Source of the DNA: Saezia sanguinis
GTDB lineage: Bacteria; Pseudomonadota; Gammaproteobacteria; Burkholderiales; Burkholderiaceae_C
NCBI RefSeq assembly: GCF_003991585.1
Contig: NZ_PQSP01000005.1
Coordinates: 62,001 to 126,000, forward strand
Length of the DNA: 64,000 nucleotides
Direction: 5' to 3'
Within the stretch, counting starts at the first letter, position 1, and every line of letters starts with the position of its first letter. The notes below the pieces were generated by a model. It did no database searches, was not told where the DNA came from, and was given only the letters and a program-made list of their open reading frames with translations. Below, in pieces: positions 53,836-63,449 of this stretch. The position numbers were made by a program, and so were the translations under genes.

Positions 53836-55572
53836 TTAGGGATAAAACAAGGCAGTGTTAAAGCCGCGGATATCAAGCGCATTAACCACCAAAGTCTGGT
53901 CGATAAAAATCTCTTCCTGAGGCTGTAAAAATGGTTGGGTGATGCCGAGCTCGTCTGGTGAGAGGGTTTTGCGAATAACGGTTTGCCCGATGCTGTCTGT
54001 AAGTGTCAGTTCAACCCAGGGTGGTGCTATCGGTTCAGCACTTGCGTTTCTCAGTGTCATGACCAACTGAAAACGGTTATCTCCAATGATCTGAAATCCG
54101 GAGTGATCAATCGAAACACCTTGAATGTTGCGTGGGTAACTGACGCTGCAGTGCAGTGGTTCGCAAAGGGATTCCAGTGCCGGGCGCAATGACGGGGCCT
54201 GGGCCGCCAGCGTATCCCGAAAAGCCAAGCAGATTTGAAGAACCAATGTGACCAGCAGGCAACAAAAGACCATTGTGGAAAAAATGCGCACAATGGGACG
54301 CTGCCAGAAGGTGTTTCTGTGCGCGGTTTTGATGAAAGAGAACTGCGGCTCGGCTTCATCTGCTGCGGATGGCAGGCCGATTTCAGGGAGCGGCTCCTCT
54401 TCCGGCAGTTCAGAGTGCAGAATTTCGATATAAGAGTCAGATATCGAGTAGCTCGAGGGCAGCTTGGAGTCGGTATGATCTAAAGTGCTGGAAGTAGAGA
54501 GCTCAAAAACCGAGGAGGGGTTAAATATATCCCTGGGTTGAGTGGGCTCGTCGTCATCCGTGGCTGGAGGCGGTGCAGAAAAGTCATCATCGTCACCCAA
54601 AGTGATGGACATGATCGGCGACGATGTAGCGGCCTGAGGCGTGGTTGTGTTTTCTGCTGCGACATCTGGCTCGGCCTCTGGTTGAAACGCTGTTTTTAAA
54701 CCCGAAAAATGGGTTGTTGCCTGTGCGTTTTCCGCTGGGTTTTTTAAAGGGAAAAGCTGTTTTTTGCGTGCTTCCACCGTTTCGAGTGTGGGGGCATCCG
54801 AAAAAATGGGGGTAGCCGTAGCGCTTTGGCTGGCACGTTCAATAAAAGAACCGGGTATTTGTTGAGGGACAGAAGCTTCTGTTGCCGGCTGGTCAGTTGC
54901 CGGGGATAAGGTATCTGCAGAAGGGGTCTGCTCCTGGGTTAAAGGGTCAGCTGTGCCGGCATGCTGTTCTGCCGATATGGGCGCAGGTGCGGCATTTGAC
55001 TCAATCTGCGATTTGAACCAGGGCGTCAGATTGTCTGTTTTTTCCGGCTGAGAAGGTGAAAACAGTTTTTTGGGAAATGTGCTCTCAGGTGGAACAGGGT
55101 CTGTGGTATGGATCGAAGGTAAAACAGATTCCTGCCAGCCAATGTGAAATTCTGATAGCAGCGAGTCCTGAAAGGATGGGGTTGTAGGTTCCTCTTCCGG
55201 GACAGTATTTACCGCAGAGGTCTCAGGCGTTGCCGCAGTATCTGCCGGTAAAGGTTCTATAGCGGGAGATTCTAGTGCCGCATCATCAATCACTTCAATG
55301 TGAAAGTCAGAGGGGGGCTCAGAATCGGGCTCCCATGCAGGACTTTCAGCACTGGCCTGTTCTTGAGGGAGGTTGTCATTCTGTGCGGCATCAGGCTGCG
55401 TGGTGTCTGGCTGGGGATGCAGCGTTTCCTCAGGCGTTTCGTATTGTGTTTCGTACGCGTCAAAAATATGCGCGCAATGCCCGCACCGGACCCAGCCATC
55501 TGAAATTTTCAGTTGATCAGGGACGATGCGAAATGAAGTACCACACTCAGGACAACGAGCAGCCAGAACCAT
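53836..55572 (-). CDS. Zinc-ribbon (MJ0042-type) and DUF3426 membrane protein
   Basis: A 578-aa protein with a clear four-part layout. Residues 5-30 form a zinc ribbon (CPEC ... CGHC, with FRIVPDQLKI between). Residues about 40-420 are a long, acidic, Pro/Ser/Thr/Glu-rich disordered region. A transmembrane helix lies about 430-452 (STMVFCCLLVTLVLQICLAF). The C-terminus is a DUF3426 beta-domain (about 470-578). The ATG at 55572 is used because it starts the zinc ribbon directly, as in relatives; a TTG seven codons earlier is less likely. It follows prmA by 30 bp in the accC-prmA strand. Molecular function is unknown. Confidence 0.88.
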   Translation of the reverse strand: MVLAARCPECGTSFRIVPDQLKISDGWVRCGHCAHIFDAYETQYETPEETLHPQPDTTQPDAAQNDNLPQEQASAESPAWEPDSEPPSDFHIEVIDDAALESPAIEPLPADTAATPETSAVNTVPEEEPTTPSFQDSLLSEFHIGWQESVLPSIHTTDPVPPESTFPKKLFSPSQPEKTDNLTPWFKSQIESNAAPAPISAEQHAGTADPLTQEQTPSADTLSPATDQPATEASVPQQIPGSFIERASQSATATPIFSDAPTLETVEARKKQLFPLKNPAENAQATTHFSGLKTAFQPEAEPDVAAENTTTPQAATSSPIMSITLGDDDDFSAPPPATDDDEPTQPRDIFNPSSVFELSTSSTLDHTDSKLPSSYSISDSYIEILHSELPEEEPLPEIGLPSAADEAEPQFSFIKTAHRNTFWQRPIVRIFSTMVFCCLLVTLVLQICLAFRDTLAAQAPSLRPALESLCEPLHCSVSYPRNIQGVSIDHSGFQIIGDNRFQLVMTLRNASAEPIAPPWVELTLTDSIGQTVIRKTLSPDELGITQPFLQPQEEIFIDQTLVVNALDIRGFNTALFYP

Positions 55573-55602
55573 AGTGACGTATTGTTTTGCCAAAAGGGCT
55601 TT

Positions 55603-56529
55603 TTAAAGCGGGCGAGAGCCAGGGATTTTGTGCGCAGTCATCAAAATCCAGCCATCACACGCATTATTGACTTCTAGTGTAACCCATGGCGAATAGGCTT
55701 GTTGAAGTTCTTCTGCTTGCCTCTCCAGAATACCGGCCAGGACAAGATGGCCAGACATTGCCACATGGTTGCACAGTAACGGAGCCAGCAGTTTGAGCGG
55801 CGTGGCCAGTATATTGGCCAGCACAACGTCATAAAGGCCATGAGCCGTATGAGGCAACCCGGCATGAATCTGCTGCTGTACTTTGTTTGCCTGGGCATTC
55901 AGGTTGGTAGATTCGACAGCGGCATTATCTATATCCACCGCATCTATGGTTTGTGCGCCATACAAAGCAGCGGCAATTGCCAAAATACCAGAGCCGCAGC
56001 CATAATCCAAAATGCGTTTTCCTTGCACCAGCGGGGCATGGGTGGCAATCCAATGCATGCACATGCGGGTGGTCGGGTGTGTTCCGGTGCCAAACGCCAT
56101 GCCCGGGTCAAGCTCAATGACATGCTTGGCCTGTGCCGGCGCTTCATGCCAACTGGGCACAACCCAGAATTCTGGCGTGATTTCCACCGGGGTAAACTGT
56201 GACTGGGTCAAACGCACCCAGTCCTGGTCGTCTACCGCGGAAATGGTCTGTACCTGAATGTGCTGGCCCCAATCCTGTGCCAGCAAAATGGTAGCCGCTT
56301 CAATGCAGGCGCTTTCTTCAGGAAACAGGGCCGTGATGACAGAGCGTTGCCAGCCGGCAGCCTGCGGCTCCGGCTCGCCCGGTTCGCCAAAAAGCGGTTG
56401 CTCAGTGTCGCTGCCTGCATCAGCATCCTGCACAGAAACAGAGAGCGCTTCCAGTTCCATCAGCGCGTCGCTGACCAGATCAACATGGTCAATGCGCACC
56501 AGTAAAGCAAGTTCGTAAAGCGATTGCAT
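55603..56529 (-). CDS. prmA: Ribosomal protein L11 methyltransferase
   Basis: A 308-aa SAM-dependent methyltransferase that trimethylates ribosomal protein L11. The N-terminal substrate-recognition domain (about 1-110) is followed by the Rossmann domain with FGTGTHPTTRMCM (about 153-165), the SAM motif ILDYGCGSGILAIAAA (about 176-191), VDIDNAAVESTNLNA, and DVVLANILATPLKLLAP (about 234-250; NILA is the family's post-I/IV motif). The ATG at 56529 lies 5 bp after the accC stop; a longer frame runs into accC and is not used. The linkage accB-accC-prmA is typical of betaproteobacteria. Confidence 0.96.
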   Translation of the reverse strand: MQSLYELALLVRIDHVDLVSDALMELEALSVSVQDADAGSDTEQPLFGEPGEPEPQAAGWQRSVITALFPEESACIEAATILLAQDWGQHIQVQTISAVDDQDWVRLTQSQFTPVEITPEFWVVPSWHEAPAQAKHVIELDPGMAFGTGTHPTTRMCMHWIATHAPLVQGKRILDYGCGSGILAIAAALYGAQTIDAVDIDNAAVESTNLNAQANKVQQQIHAGLPHTAHGLYDVVLANILATPLKLLAPLLCNHVAMSGHLVLAGILERQAEELQQAYSPWVTLEVNNACDGWILMTAHKIPGSRPL

Positions 56530-56534
56530 GGGGT

Positions 56535-57884
56535 TTATCTGGCTCTGGAGGCCAGCCACTCTTCCAGGTAGTGGATGCTGGTGCCTCCCTCATTGAACCT
56601 GGCATCTACCATCAGTTCCCGATGCAGGGGGATGTTGGTTGAAATGCCTTCGACCAGTGTTTCCAGCAGGGCTGTGCGCATGCGTGCAATAGCCTGTTCG
56701 CGGGTGTCTCCATATGTAATCAGTTTGCCGATCATGGAGTCATAGGTTGGCGGGACAAAATAGTTGGAGTAAATATGAGAGTCCACGCGTACGCCTGGCC
56801 CGCCAGGAGAATGCCACATGGTGATACGTCCCGGAGATGGGATAAATTTATACGGGTCTTCGGCGTTGATGCGGCATTCGATCGCATGGCCTTTGACCTG
56901 CGCGTCGCGCTGGGCATATTGCAGTTTTTCACCGGCAGCAATCAGAATCTGCTCGCGCACAATATCAATACCGGTCACCATTTCGGTCACGGTATGCTCG
57001 ACCTGCACCCGGGTGTTCATTTCAATGAAGTAGAACTCTCCGTTTTCGTACAGAAATTCAAATGTGCCAGCCCCCCGGTAGCCGATTTTTTTACAGGCAG
57101 TTACGCATTTGGCGCCGATTTTTTCAATCGCCCGCCGTGGAATCCCTGGTGCGGGTGCTTCTTCAATGATTTTTTGGTTGCGGCGCTGCATGGAGCAGTC
57201 CCGCTCGCCCAGGAATATGGCGTTTTTGTATTCATCGGCCAGAATTTGAATTTCAATATGGCGTGGTTCCTGCAGGAATTTTTCCATATAGACCCCGGGG
57301 TTGCCAAAGGCTACCTGGGCTTCGCTGCGGGTCATTTGCACGGCATTGATCAATGCGGCTTCCGTGTGTACCACGCGCATGCCGCGTCCGCCGCCACCGC
57401 CGGTGGCTTTGATGATGACCGGGTAGCCAATTTCACGTGCCAGCCGGACAATTTCTTTGGGGTCCTCAGGCAGCAGGCCATCAGAACCGGGAACGGTTGG
57501 CACGCCGGCTTTGATCATGGCCTGTTTGGCAGAAACTTTATCCCCCATGATGCGGATGGCTTCGGGCGTTGGGCCGATAAAAGTGAAGCCGCTTTGTTCC
57601 ACGCGTTCTGCAAAGTCTGCATTTTCGGCCAGAAAGCCGTAGCCGGGGTGAATGGCCTGGGCATCTGTGACTTCGGCCGCAGAAATCAGGGCGGGCATAT
57701 TCAAATAGCTTTGGCTGGAAGCTGCGGGCCCGATACAGACCGCTTCGTCTGCTAATTTGATGTATTTGGCGTCTTTATCAATATCAGAATACACCATGAC
57801 GGCTGTAATACCCAGCTCGCGACAGGCGCGCTGAATTCGTAAGGCAATTTCGCCCCGATTTGCCACAAGAATTTTTTTAAACAT
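56535..57884 (-). CDS. accC: Biotin carboxylase subunit of acetyl-CoA carboxylase
   Basis: A 449-aa ATP-grasp enzyme that carboxylates biotin on AccB, the first half of malonyl-CoA formation for fatty-acid synthesis. The N-terminal [16 protein letters not shown], the glycine-rich loop [14 protein letters not shown] (about 159-172), the biotin-carboxylase signature [20 protein letters not shown] (about 288-307), and the C-terminal cap with [11 protein letters not shown] are intact. The ATG at 57884 is preferred over a start five codons earlier because it matches the family. accB lies 149 bp upstream. Confidence 0.97.
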   Translation of the reverse strand: MFKKILVANRGEIALRIQRACRELGITAVMVYSDIDKDAKYIKLADEAVCIGPAASSQSYLNMPALISAAEVTDAQAIHPGYGFLAENADFAERVEQSGFTFIGPTPEAIRIMGDKVSAKQAMIKAGVPTVPGSDGLLPEDPKEIVRLAREIGYPVIIKATGGGGGRGMRVVHTEAALINAVQMTRSEAQVAFGNPGVYMEKFLQEPRHIEIQILADEYKNAIFLGERDCSMQRRNQKIIEEAPAPGIPRRAIEKIGAKCVTACKKIGYRGAGTFEFLYENGEFYFIEMNTRVQVEHTVTEMVTGIDIVREQILIAAGEKLQYAQRDAQVKGHAIECRINAEDPYKFIPSPGRITMWHSPGGPGVRVDSHIYSNYFVPPTYDSMIGKLITYGDTREQAIARMRTALLETLVEGISTNIPLHRELMVDARFNEGGTSIHYLEEWLASRAR

Positions 57885-58033
57885 AAACTGGCTCCGCAAA
57901 ATGATGTGCTTGGCCGTTAACAGTGTGTAATGTCACAAATTGAAAAGCAACACGACAGCAGGCATCTGGGAAAGTGCCAGTGAGTCTGTTGCGCTTGTAA
58001 GCATGACACGGTCAAAAGCGTTAGAGAATGTAA

Positions 58034-58498
58034 TTATTCAATGACAAACAGAGGCTGGCCATATTCAACGGCCTGACCGTTTTCGACCAGAATCTGCGTG
58101 ATAACGCCAGATTTGTCTGCATCAATTTCGTTGAGGATTTTCATTGCTTCAATGATGCACAGCGTATCGCCTTCCTGTACGCTTTGTCCAACCTTGATAA
58201 AAGGATCTGCACCAGGAGATGGGGCACGGTAATAGGTGCCAACCATGGGGGATTTGATGACATCGCCCGCGATTTCATTACTTGCACTGTCTGTAGCGGC
58301 GGTATCGGCAATGGCCGGAGAATTGATCACGGGTGCTGGGGCGGGCATCATGGCGGCCGGTGCTGCAACATAATTGGCTAAAGGAACCGGACTGGCTTTG
58401 ACAATGCGAACTTTGCCTTCATTCTCTGTAATTTCGAGTTCTGATACGTTGGATTCTGATACCAAGTCGATCAGGGTTTTGAGTTTACGTAAATCCAT
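58034..58498 (-). CDS. accB: Biotin carboxyl carrier protein of acetyl-CoA carboxylase
   Basis: A 154-aa carrier that is biotinylated on the Lys of EAMKILNEI (about residue 120) and shuttles carboxyl groups from AccC to the transcarboxylase. The N-terminal [23 protein letters not shown] is typical. An Ala/Pro-rich mobile linker (about 40-75) precedes the lipoyl-like domain, which includes the thumb ([14 protein letters not shown]) seen in bacterial BCCP. It is downstream of aroQ with an 85-bp gap. Confidence 0.97.
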   Translation of the reverse strand: MDLRKLKTLIDLVSESNVSELEITENEGKVRIVKASPVPLANYVAAPAAMMPAPAPVINSPAIADTAATDSASNEIAGDVIKSPMVGTYYRAPSPGADPFIKVGQSVQEGDTLCIIEAMKILNEIDADKSGVITQILVENGQAVEYGQPLFVIE

Positions 58499-58583
58499 GA
58501 TGAATACTCCAAGCGATTTAGGCTGACAGTTCCTTTGAGTAAAGTGTGATTTCTGCCAGCTTTAAAAAATTTTGAGCTGATTA

Positions 58584-59048
58584 TCAGCTTATTACTGACT
58601 TATTGCTGCTAATTGAGTGTAAATGGCGAGTTGCATACTCCAATGCTGCTTCATAACCTAATCCGCCCATGCCACATATGACAGCCAAAGCCAGATCGGA
58701 AAAATAAGAAAAATGACGGAATTTTTCCCGCCGATGAATGTTGGATAGATGTACTTCGATGAATGGCAGTGCCACCCCGGCAAGCGCATCACGCAAGGCG
58801 ACGCTGGTATGTGTATAAGCGGCCGGATTGATGATAATGAGTTCTGTTCCGTCTGTACGAGCCTGATGGATGCGCTCAATCAGTGCGCCCTCGTGATTGC
58901 TCTGAAACAGTTGCAGCGAAACATGCTTAGATGTGGCTAATTGTTGTAAATTGTTGTTAATTTGCTCTAACGTTGTTGCGCCATACACTTCAGGTTCGCG
59001 CAACCCAAGTAAATTGAGGTTGGGGCCATGAATAACCAGGATATGCAT
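58584..59048 (-). CDS. aroQ: Type II 3-dehydroquinate dehydratase
   Basis: A 154-aa enzyme of the shikimate pathway that dehydrates 3-dehydroquinate. Active-site features are [16 protein letters not shown] (about 8-23, with the catalytic Tyr in the lid), [14 protein letters not shown] (about 48-61), [17 protein letters not shown] (about 74-90), and [19 protein letters not shown] (about 97-115). All are intact. It sits before accB, an arrangement common in proteobacteria. Confidence 0.97.
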   Translation of the reverse strand: MHILVIHGPNLNLLGLREPEVYGATTLEQINNNLQQLATSKHVSLQLFQSNHEGALIERIHQARTDGTELIIINPAAYTHTSVALRDALAGVALPFIEVHLSNIHRREKFRHFSYFSDLALAVICGMGGLGYEAALEYATRHLHSISSNKSVIS

Positions 59049-59215
59049 GATTTAATCCAAAAGCGTAAAGATAGATAAATAATTACAACAGATAAAGGGC
59101 TGTAAAGTGATAGAAAAAGATTTTCCTACAATTTTACAGGAACACCAAGCTGGATGTGCGCGGGGACCGTTTTGAGGGGGAGGGACGGCAAAGCGGGGCG
59201 GAAAGCCTTTAAATT

Positions 59216-59815
59216 TTAATCAACCAATAGCAGTTGGCGAACGGCTTCCAGATTCCCCCGGGGCGCGCGCCCCTTGCTGTCTGGCGTAAGCGCGCCGCGA
59301 ATATGGTCAAAGTCATAGACTGCCATGTGAATATTGACGCGTTGCTGCCATTCAGGCACGGTTTCCCATGTAGTGAGTGCAGGAATTGTGTGTCCGCCAG
59401 GGCCAGATGCATCGCCTGTGAGGTACTTCTTGTTTTGGTTGATCAGAAAGATTTCGGCCATTTTGGAGTCATCGCAAAACAGTTGCAGGTAAATATCCGA
59501 GTGGCGCGTCGCAGTGCCATGCCATACGGCCCCGCTCAGGAAAGGAGTAAATTCCTGCATCAATTGCATCCAACGGGCGGCAATTTCGCGCAATGTTCTT
59601 AATTCTTGTGGTTGTGTGTCCGCGCAGAAGATGTCGATGTACTCGATAACGGCTTCTTCCAGGAAGTCGTTGCTGGGCAGTGCCGTGCGAGCCGGCAGTC
59701 CCAGTTGTTTAATGGCCTGCTGTTTGGCGGGCCCGTATTCGAAGCCGTCTTCAACAATCAGGCGCGCTGCGCATGCAAGTATTTCCTGTTGTACGGGTGT
59801 AGGTGCTGATGACAT
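59216..59815 (-). CDS. Conserved hypothetical protein with nucleotidyltransferase-like pattern
   Basis: A 199-aa soluble protein not firmly recognised. The N-terminal half is helical and ends in a YIDIFCADTQPQELRTLRE segment. The middle has GAVWHGTATRHSDIYLQLF, in which G-W-G-T-x-S-D-I resembles the start of a nucleotidyltransferase fold, and then DDSKMAEIFLIN. Homologues near acc/aro genes in Burkholderiales are, to my memory, annotated as hypothetical. The ATG at 59815 is preferred over a TTG start seven codons earlier. The C-terminus RAPRGNLEAVRQLL is conserved-looking. Function is unknown. Confidence 0.7.
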   Translation of the reverse strand: MSSAPTPVQQEILACAARLIVEDGFEYGPAKQQAIKQLGLPARTALPSNDFLEEAVIEYIDIFCADTQPQELRTLREIAARWMQLMQEFTPFLSGAVWHGTATRHSDIYLQLFCDDSKMAEIFLINQNKKYLTGDASGPGGHTIPALTTWETVPEWQQRVNIHMAVYDFDHIRGALTPDSKGRAPRGNLEAVRQLLLVD

Positions 59816-59902
59816 GAGGGGATTGTAGTGAGACAATGCGGGTTAAAAGAGGCTGTCGGGCCGGGGCAACAAGAAAATGCAGACGTGCGGGCAGTTTTCT
59901 TA

Positions 59903-59908
59903 TATAAT
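59903..59908 (+). promoter_or_regulatory. Candidate -10 element of the rpmF-fab cluster promoter
   Basis: A perfect TATAAT within an AT-rich stretch (TTTTCTTATATAAT). The -35 region is poor (TGCAGA at 59878 with a 19-bp spacer). It is the best promoter candidate upstream of rpmF. Confidence 0.4.
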
Positions 59909-59940
59909 GAAAAGTTTCGCGTTCTGCTGGTTGCAATGAC

Positions 59941-60003
59941 ATGTCAATGTATAAAAAGCCTGAACGCAAAAATGAACGCTTAAAACAGTATAAGCATAAG
60001 TAA
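59941..60003 (+). CDS. Possible 20-aa Lys-rich peptide
   Basis: An ATG frame of 20 codons, MSMYKKPERKNERLKQYKHK, highly basic. It begins about 25 bases after the predicted transcription start. There is no clear ribosome site, so it may be chance; a leader peptide or gene remnant are alternatives. Confidence 0.2.
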   Translation: MSMYKKPERKNERLKQYKHK

Positions 60004-60164
60004 ATTGCTGCAAAATAGTAAAGGCTATTTGTCAGCTTCTTATGCCATTCGGTTTTAAAAGATGGGGCGGCGGGTATTGGTGCTGTGGCATCAGTGCCTG
60101 ACAAGCTTCCTGATTTGTGGTTATTGAATTTGATTTATTTGAGATTAGAGGCTTAGGAGTCATT

Positions 60165-60347
60165 ATGGCTGTCCAGCAAAACAAAAAGTCACCGTCCAAG
60201 CGTGGTATGCACCGCTCGCACGATCATTTGTCTGTGCCCCCAACGGCAGTTGAACCTACCACGGGTGAGGTGCATTTGCGCCACCATATCAGCCCGAACG
60301 GGTTCTATCGTGGGCGTAAAGTGGTGAAAACCAAAAACGAAGAGTAA
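60165..60347 (+). CDS. rpmF: 50S ribosomal protein L32
   Basis: A 60-aa ribosomal protein. It begins [20 protein letters not shown], the conserved L32 N-terminus, and ends with the betaproteobacterial pattern [18 protein letters not shown]. It lacks the zinc-binding cysteines seen in some L32 variants. The ATG at 60165 has a good ribosome site (TTAGGAG). It heads the plsX-fabH-fabD-fabG run, a linkage conserved across proteobacteria. Confidence 0.97.
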   Translation: MAVQQNKKSPSKRGMHRSHDHLSVPPTAVEPTTGEVHLRHHISPNGFYRGRKVVKTKNEE

Positions 60348-60361
60348 TCAGGTTGTATATG

Positions 60362-60422
60362 AGCGCTGAATGTTTTTTGCGTGCTTGGTTCTCAAGCCGC
60401 GAATCTGGCATTAGCGCTTTTT
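60362..60422 (+). terminator. Terminator/attenuator-like structure between rpmF and plsX
   Basis: AGCGCT-G-AATG (60362-60372) pairs with CATT-AGCGCT (60409-60418) with one bulged base, enclosing a smaller GCTTG-GTTCT-CAAGC hairpin, and is followed by TTTTT. It could partly uncouple rpmF from the lipid genes. The fold is inferred by eye. Confidence 0.35.
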
Positions 60423-60435
60423 AAGTTAAAAATCA

Positions 60436-61509
60436 ATGATTCGCCTTGCTATTGATTGCATGGGTGGTGATGTCGGGCCGGATGTAACGCTTGCGGCTAG
60501 CGAAAGCTTTTTACGTGCTCACCCGCAGGCAGAGTTGCTGTTGGTCGGACTGGAAGAGGTTGTCAGCCCTGCTGCAATGCGGATGCCGCGTGCCACAGCA
60601 GTTGTCGCCTCTGAAGTGGTTAGCATGGATGATTCGGTAGAGATCGCGCTGCGTAAAAAGCGTGACTCTTCGATGCGTGTGGCGATTACCCAGGTACGCC
60701 CCGATCCGCAAACAAAAGTTGCAGCGGCGGATGCATGTGTTTCAGCAGGAAATACCGGGGCATTGATGGCGGTGTCCCGCTATGTGCTGAAAACCCTGCC
60801 AGGTATTGATCGCCCGGCAATTGCCACGACGCTGCCGCATTCCCAGGGCGGGTTTACGACCATGCTGGACCTGGGGGCCAATGTCGACTGCCTGCCTGAG
60901 CATATTCTGCAGTTTGCTCTAATGGGCTCGGCCCTGGTTGGCGGCCTGTTTGGCAAGGATAATCCAACCGTTGGTTTGCTTAATATTGGTGAAGAGCTGA
61001 TTAAGGGCAGTGAAACGGTTAAGCATGCCGGAGAGTTGTTGCGCCAGTGTGCTGAACAGGGCGGAATTAACTTTTACGGTAATGTTGAGGGCAATGACAT
61101 TTTTAAAGGCACTACAGATGTGGTTGTCTGTGATGGTTTTGTCGGCAATGTGGCTTTAAAAACCATTGAAGGCCTGGCGTCGATGCTTGCCGGTGTTGTC
61201 AAGCAGGAGTTTACCCGGGGCCTGTATAGCAAAATGGCTGCGCTGGTGGCGCTGCCGGTTTTGAATTCATTTAAAAAACGCGTGGATCCGAGGACATATA
61301 ACGGTGCTTCTCTGTTAGGTTTGCGGGGGCTGGTGTTCAAAAGCCATGGCTCTGCAGATGCGTATGCTTTCGAGCAGGCAATGCATCGTGCTTACAGCGC
61401 TGTGAGCAATGGTCTGCTGGACCGTGTGCGTCAGCGCATTGATGCTGGGGCCCACTTTCTGTCAACTTCAACTGCTTCAGAAGCAGTTGTTCCGATCACA
61501 AAGACATGA
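60436..61509 (+). CDS. plsX: Phosphate acyltransferase PlsX
   Basis: A 357-aa peripheral membrane enzyme that makes acyl-phosphate from acyl-ACP for phospholipid synthesis. The N-terminus [35 protein letters not shown] (about 102-118), [17 protein letters not shown] and [17 protein letters not shown] (about 229-245) are characteristic. The C-terminal [20 protein letters not shown] completes the family pattern. It overlaps fabH by four bases, indicating translational coupling. Confidence 0.97.
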   Translation: MIRLAIDCMGGDVGPDVTLAASESFLRAHPQAELLLVGLEEVVSPAAMRMPRATAVVASEVVSMDDSVEIALRKKRDSSMRVAITQVRPDPQTKVAAADACVSAGNTGALMAVSRYVLKTLPGIDRPAIATTLPHSQGGFTTMLDLGANVDCLPEHILQFALMGSALVGGLFGKDNPTVGLLNIGEELIKGSETVKHAGELLRQCAEQGGINFYGNVEGNDIFKGTTDVVVCDGFVGNVALKTIEGLASMLAGVVKQEFTRGLYSKMAALVALPVLNSFKKRVDPRTYNGASLLGLRGLVFKSHGSADAYAFEQAMHRAYSAVSNGLLDRVRQRIDAGAHFLSTSTASEAVVPITKT

Positions 61510-62483
61510 GCTTGTATACACGGATTGTTGGGACTGGGAGCTGTTTGCCTGCACGTCGGGTAAGTAATGATGAGTTGGCGCAGGAGCTGGCTACCCGCGG
61601 GATAGAAACTTCAGACGAATGGATTGTTGAACGTACCGGCATTCGTGCCCGTCGTTTTGCCGAGGCAGGTGTTCTTTCCAGCGACTTGGGGGTGCAGGCA
61701 GCACAGGCTGCGCTGGATGCCGCGGGCAAAAAGAAGAGCGATATTGACCTGATCATCGTCGCCACTTCAACACCTGACATGGTGTTCCCGTCTACAGCGA
61801 CAGTCATTCAGAAAAAACTCGGAATGCAGGGGTGTGCCGCATTTGACATGCAGGCGGTGTGTTCAGGATTTATTTATGCCATGGTGGTGGCTGATGCGAT
61901 GATTCGCTCAGGGGGCTACCGTTGCGCTTTGCTGATTGGTGCCGAGGTGTTTTCCAGGCTGCTGGATTTCAATGACCGTGCCACCTGTGTGTTGTTTGGT
62001 GATGGTGCCGGTGCCGTGGTGCTTGAAGCCAGCGATGAGCCGGGGATTCTGGCTTCGGATTTGCATGCTGACGGCCAATATAAAGATATCTTGTATACTG
62101 AGGCCCATGTAGGAAGCGGCGCTCTTCAGGGCGACCCTTTTCTGCATATGAATGGGCAGGCGGTATTTAAACTGGCTGTCCATGTGCTGCATGATACTGC
62201 ACAAGCGGTGCTGAAAAAGGCAGGCAGGCAGGGGAGCGATGTGGACTGGCTGATTCCCCATCAGGCCAATTTGCGCATCATGCAAAGTACGGCTAAACGG
62301 TTGGGTATTGCGCCAGACCGGTTGTTTGTTACGGTGGATGAACATGGCAATACATCAGCCGCATCTATTCCGTTGGCGCTCGATGCCGCGGTTCGTGGTG
62401 GTAAAATCCGGCGCGGAGACACGGTCATGCTTGAAGGCGTGGGTGGCGGCTTTACCTGGGGTGCGGTACTGCTTGATTATTAG
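61506..62483 (+). CDS. fabH: Beta-ketoacyl-ACP synthase III (FabH)
   Basis: A 325-aa condensing enzyme that starts fatty-acid synthesis from acetyl-CoA and malonyl-ACP. The catalytic triad is visible: Cys in [12 protein letters not shown] (about residue 119), His in [12 protein letters not shown] (about 250), and Asn in [15 protein letters not shown] (about 280). The start region [20 protein letters not shown] is typical. ATGA overlap with plsX and a 27-bp gap to fabD place it in the same operon. Confidence 0.97.
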   Translation: MSLYTRIVGTGSCLPARRVSNDELAQELATRGIETSDEWIVERTGIRARRFAEAGVLSSDLGVQAAQAALDAAGKKKSDIDLIIVATSTPDMVFPSTATVIQKKLGMQGCAAFDMQAVCSGFIYAMVVADAMIRSGGYRCALLIGAEVFSRLLDFNDRATCVLFGDGAGAVVLEASDEPGILASDLHADGQYKDILYTEAHVGSGALQGDPFLHMNGQAVFKLAVHVLHDTAQAVLKKAGRQGSDVDWLIPHQANLRIMQSTAKRLGIAPDRLFVTVDEHGNTSAASIPLALDAAVRGGKIRRGDTVMLEGVGGGFTWGAVLLDY

Positions 62484-62510
62484 AATGACAACAGTTGACC
62501 ATTTAACAAG

Positions 62511-63449
62511 ATGAAACCATTTGCATTTGTTTTCCCTGGGCAGGGCTCCCAGTCTGTCGGTATGTTGGACGCCTGGGGTGATCACCCTGTCGTGCGTGAA
62601 TCGCTGGCACAGGCCAATGAGGCTTTGGGTGAAGACATTGGTGCCTTGATTCAAAACGGCCCGAAAGAAGCGCTGGCTTTAACCACCAATACGCAGCCCG
62701 CCATGCTGGTGGCCGGAGTGATTGCTTATCGGGTCTGGATGGCTGAAACGGGTGCAGCACCGCAGGTGGTTGCCGGGCATTCTCTGGGAGAATACAGCGC
62801 ATTGGTAGCCGCAGGGGTTTTGCGGTTTGAGGATGCCGTTGCGCTGGTGCGTTTTCGGGCCCAGGCGATGCAGGAGGCCGTGCCGGTCGGTGTCGGCGCC
62901 ATGGCTGCTGTACTGGGCCTGGCGGCACCGGAAGTGGTCAAGGTTTGTGCGCAGATCGCGCAGGAAAGCCAGGAAGTTGTTGAAGCCGTGAATTTTAACG
63001 ATGCCAGCCAGACGGTGATTGCCGGCAGCAAGGCTGGCGTTGAAAAAGCCTGTGAGGCGATGAAGGCCACAGGTGCGAAAAGAGCCATGCTGCTGCCTGT
63101 TTCTGCGCCTTTCCATTCGAGCCTGATGAAGCCGGCGGCCGAAAAGCTGAAGGCTAAAATGGACACGGTGCAGTTTGCTGCGCCTCAGATTCCCGTTATC
63201 AACAATGTGGATGTTGCGGTTGTAAGCGATCCGCAGGCGATTCGCGACGCGCTGTACCGGCAGGCTTTTGGCCCGGTGCGCTGGGTTGAGGATATGATGG
63301 CGGTCAAGCAGTGGGGTATTACACAGGTTGTTGAGTGCGGCCCTGGTAAGGTTTTGCTTGGAATGCTCAAACGCATTGACGCGGAATTGGTTGGAAACGC
63401 CGTGTTTGATCCGGCAACACTTTCACAGACTCAGGAGGCATTGGCATGA
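62511..63449 (+). CDS. fabD: Malonyl-CoA-ACP transacylase (FabD)
   Basis: A 312-aa enzyme that transfers malonyl from CoA to acyl carrier protein. It begins with FVFPGQGSQSVGM, has the nucleophile elbow VAGHSLGEYSALVAAG (Ser about 92), the Arg region ALVRFRAQAMQEA, the catalytic His in LPVSAPFHSSLM (about 201), and VVECGPGKVLLGMLKRI near the end. The stop overlaps the fabG start (ATGA). Confidence 0.97.
   Translation: MKPFAFVFPGQGSQSVGMLDAWGDHPVVRESLAQANEALGEDIGALIQNGPKEALALTTNTQPAMLVAGVIAYRVWMAETGAAPQVVAGHSLGEYSALVAAGVLRFEDAVALVRFRAQAMQEAVPVGVGAMAAVLGLAAPEVVKVCAQIAQESQEVVEAVNFNDASQTVIAGSKAGVEKACEAMKATGAKRAMLLPVSAPFHSSLMKPAAEKLKAKMDTVQFAAPQIPVINNVDVAVVSDPQAIRDALYRQAFGPVRWVEDMMAVKQWGITQVVECGPGKVLLGMLKRIDAELVGNAVFDPATLSQTQEALA

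Larger units (their letters stand above)
59816..60164. other. rpmF upstream region lacking the expected yceD gene
   Basis: A gap of 349 bases. In most beta- and gammaproteobacteria a DUF177 gene (yceD) lies directly before rpmF; nothing like it is present here. The region carries a TATAAT at 59903 and a tiny Lys-rich open frame at 59941-60003, both listed separately. The rest (60010-60150) shows no structure I can name. Confidence 0.6.

Noticed and set aside
56775..57755. 326-codon plus-strand open frame opposite accC
   Set aside because: Antisense shadow of a highly conserved gene; no family resemblance and no ribosome site.
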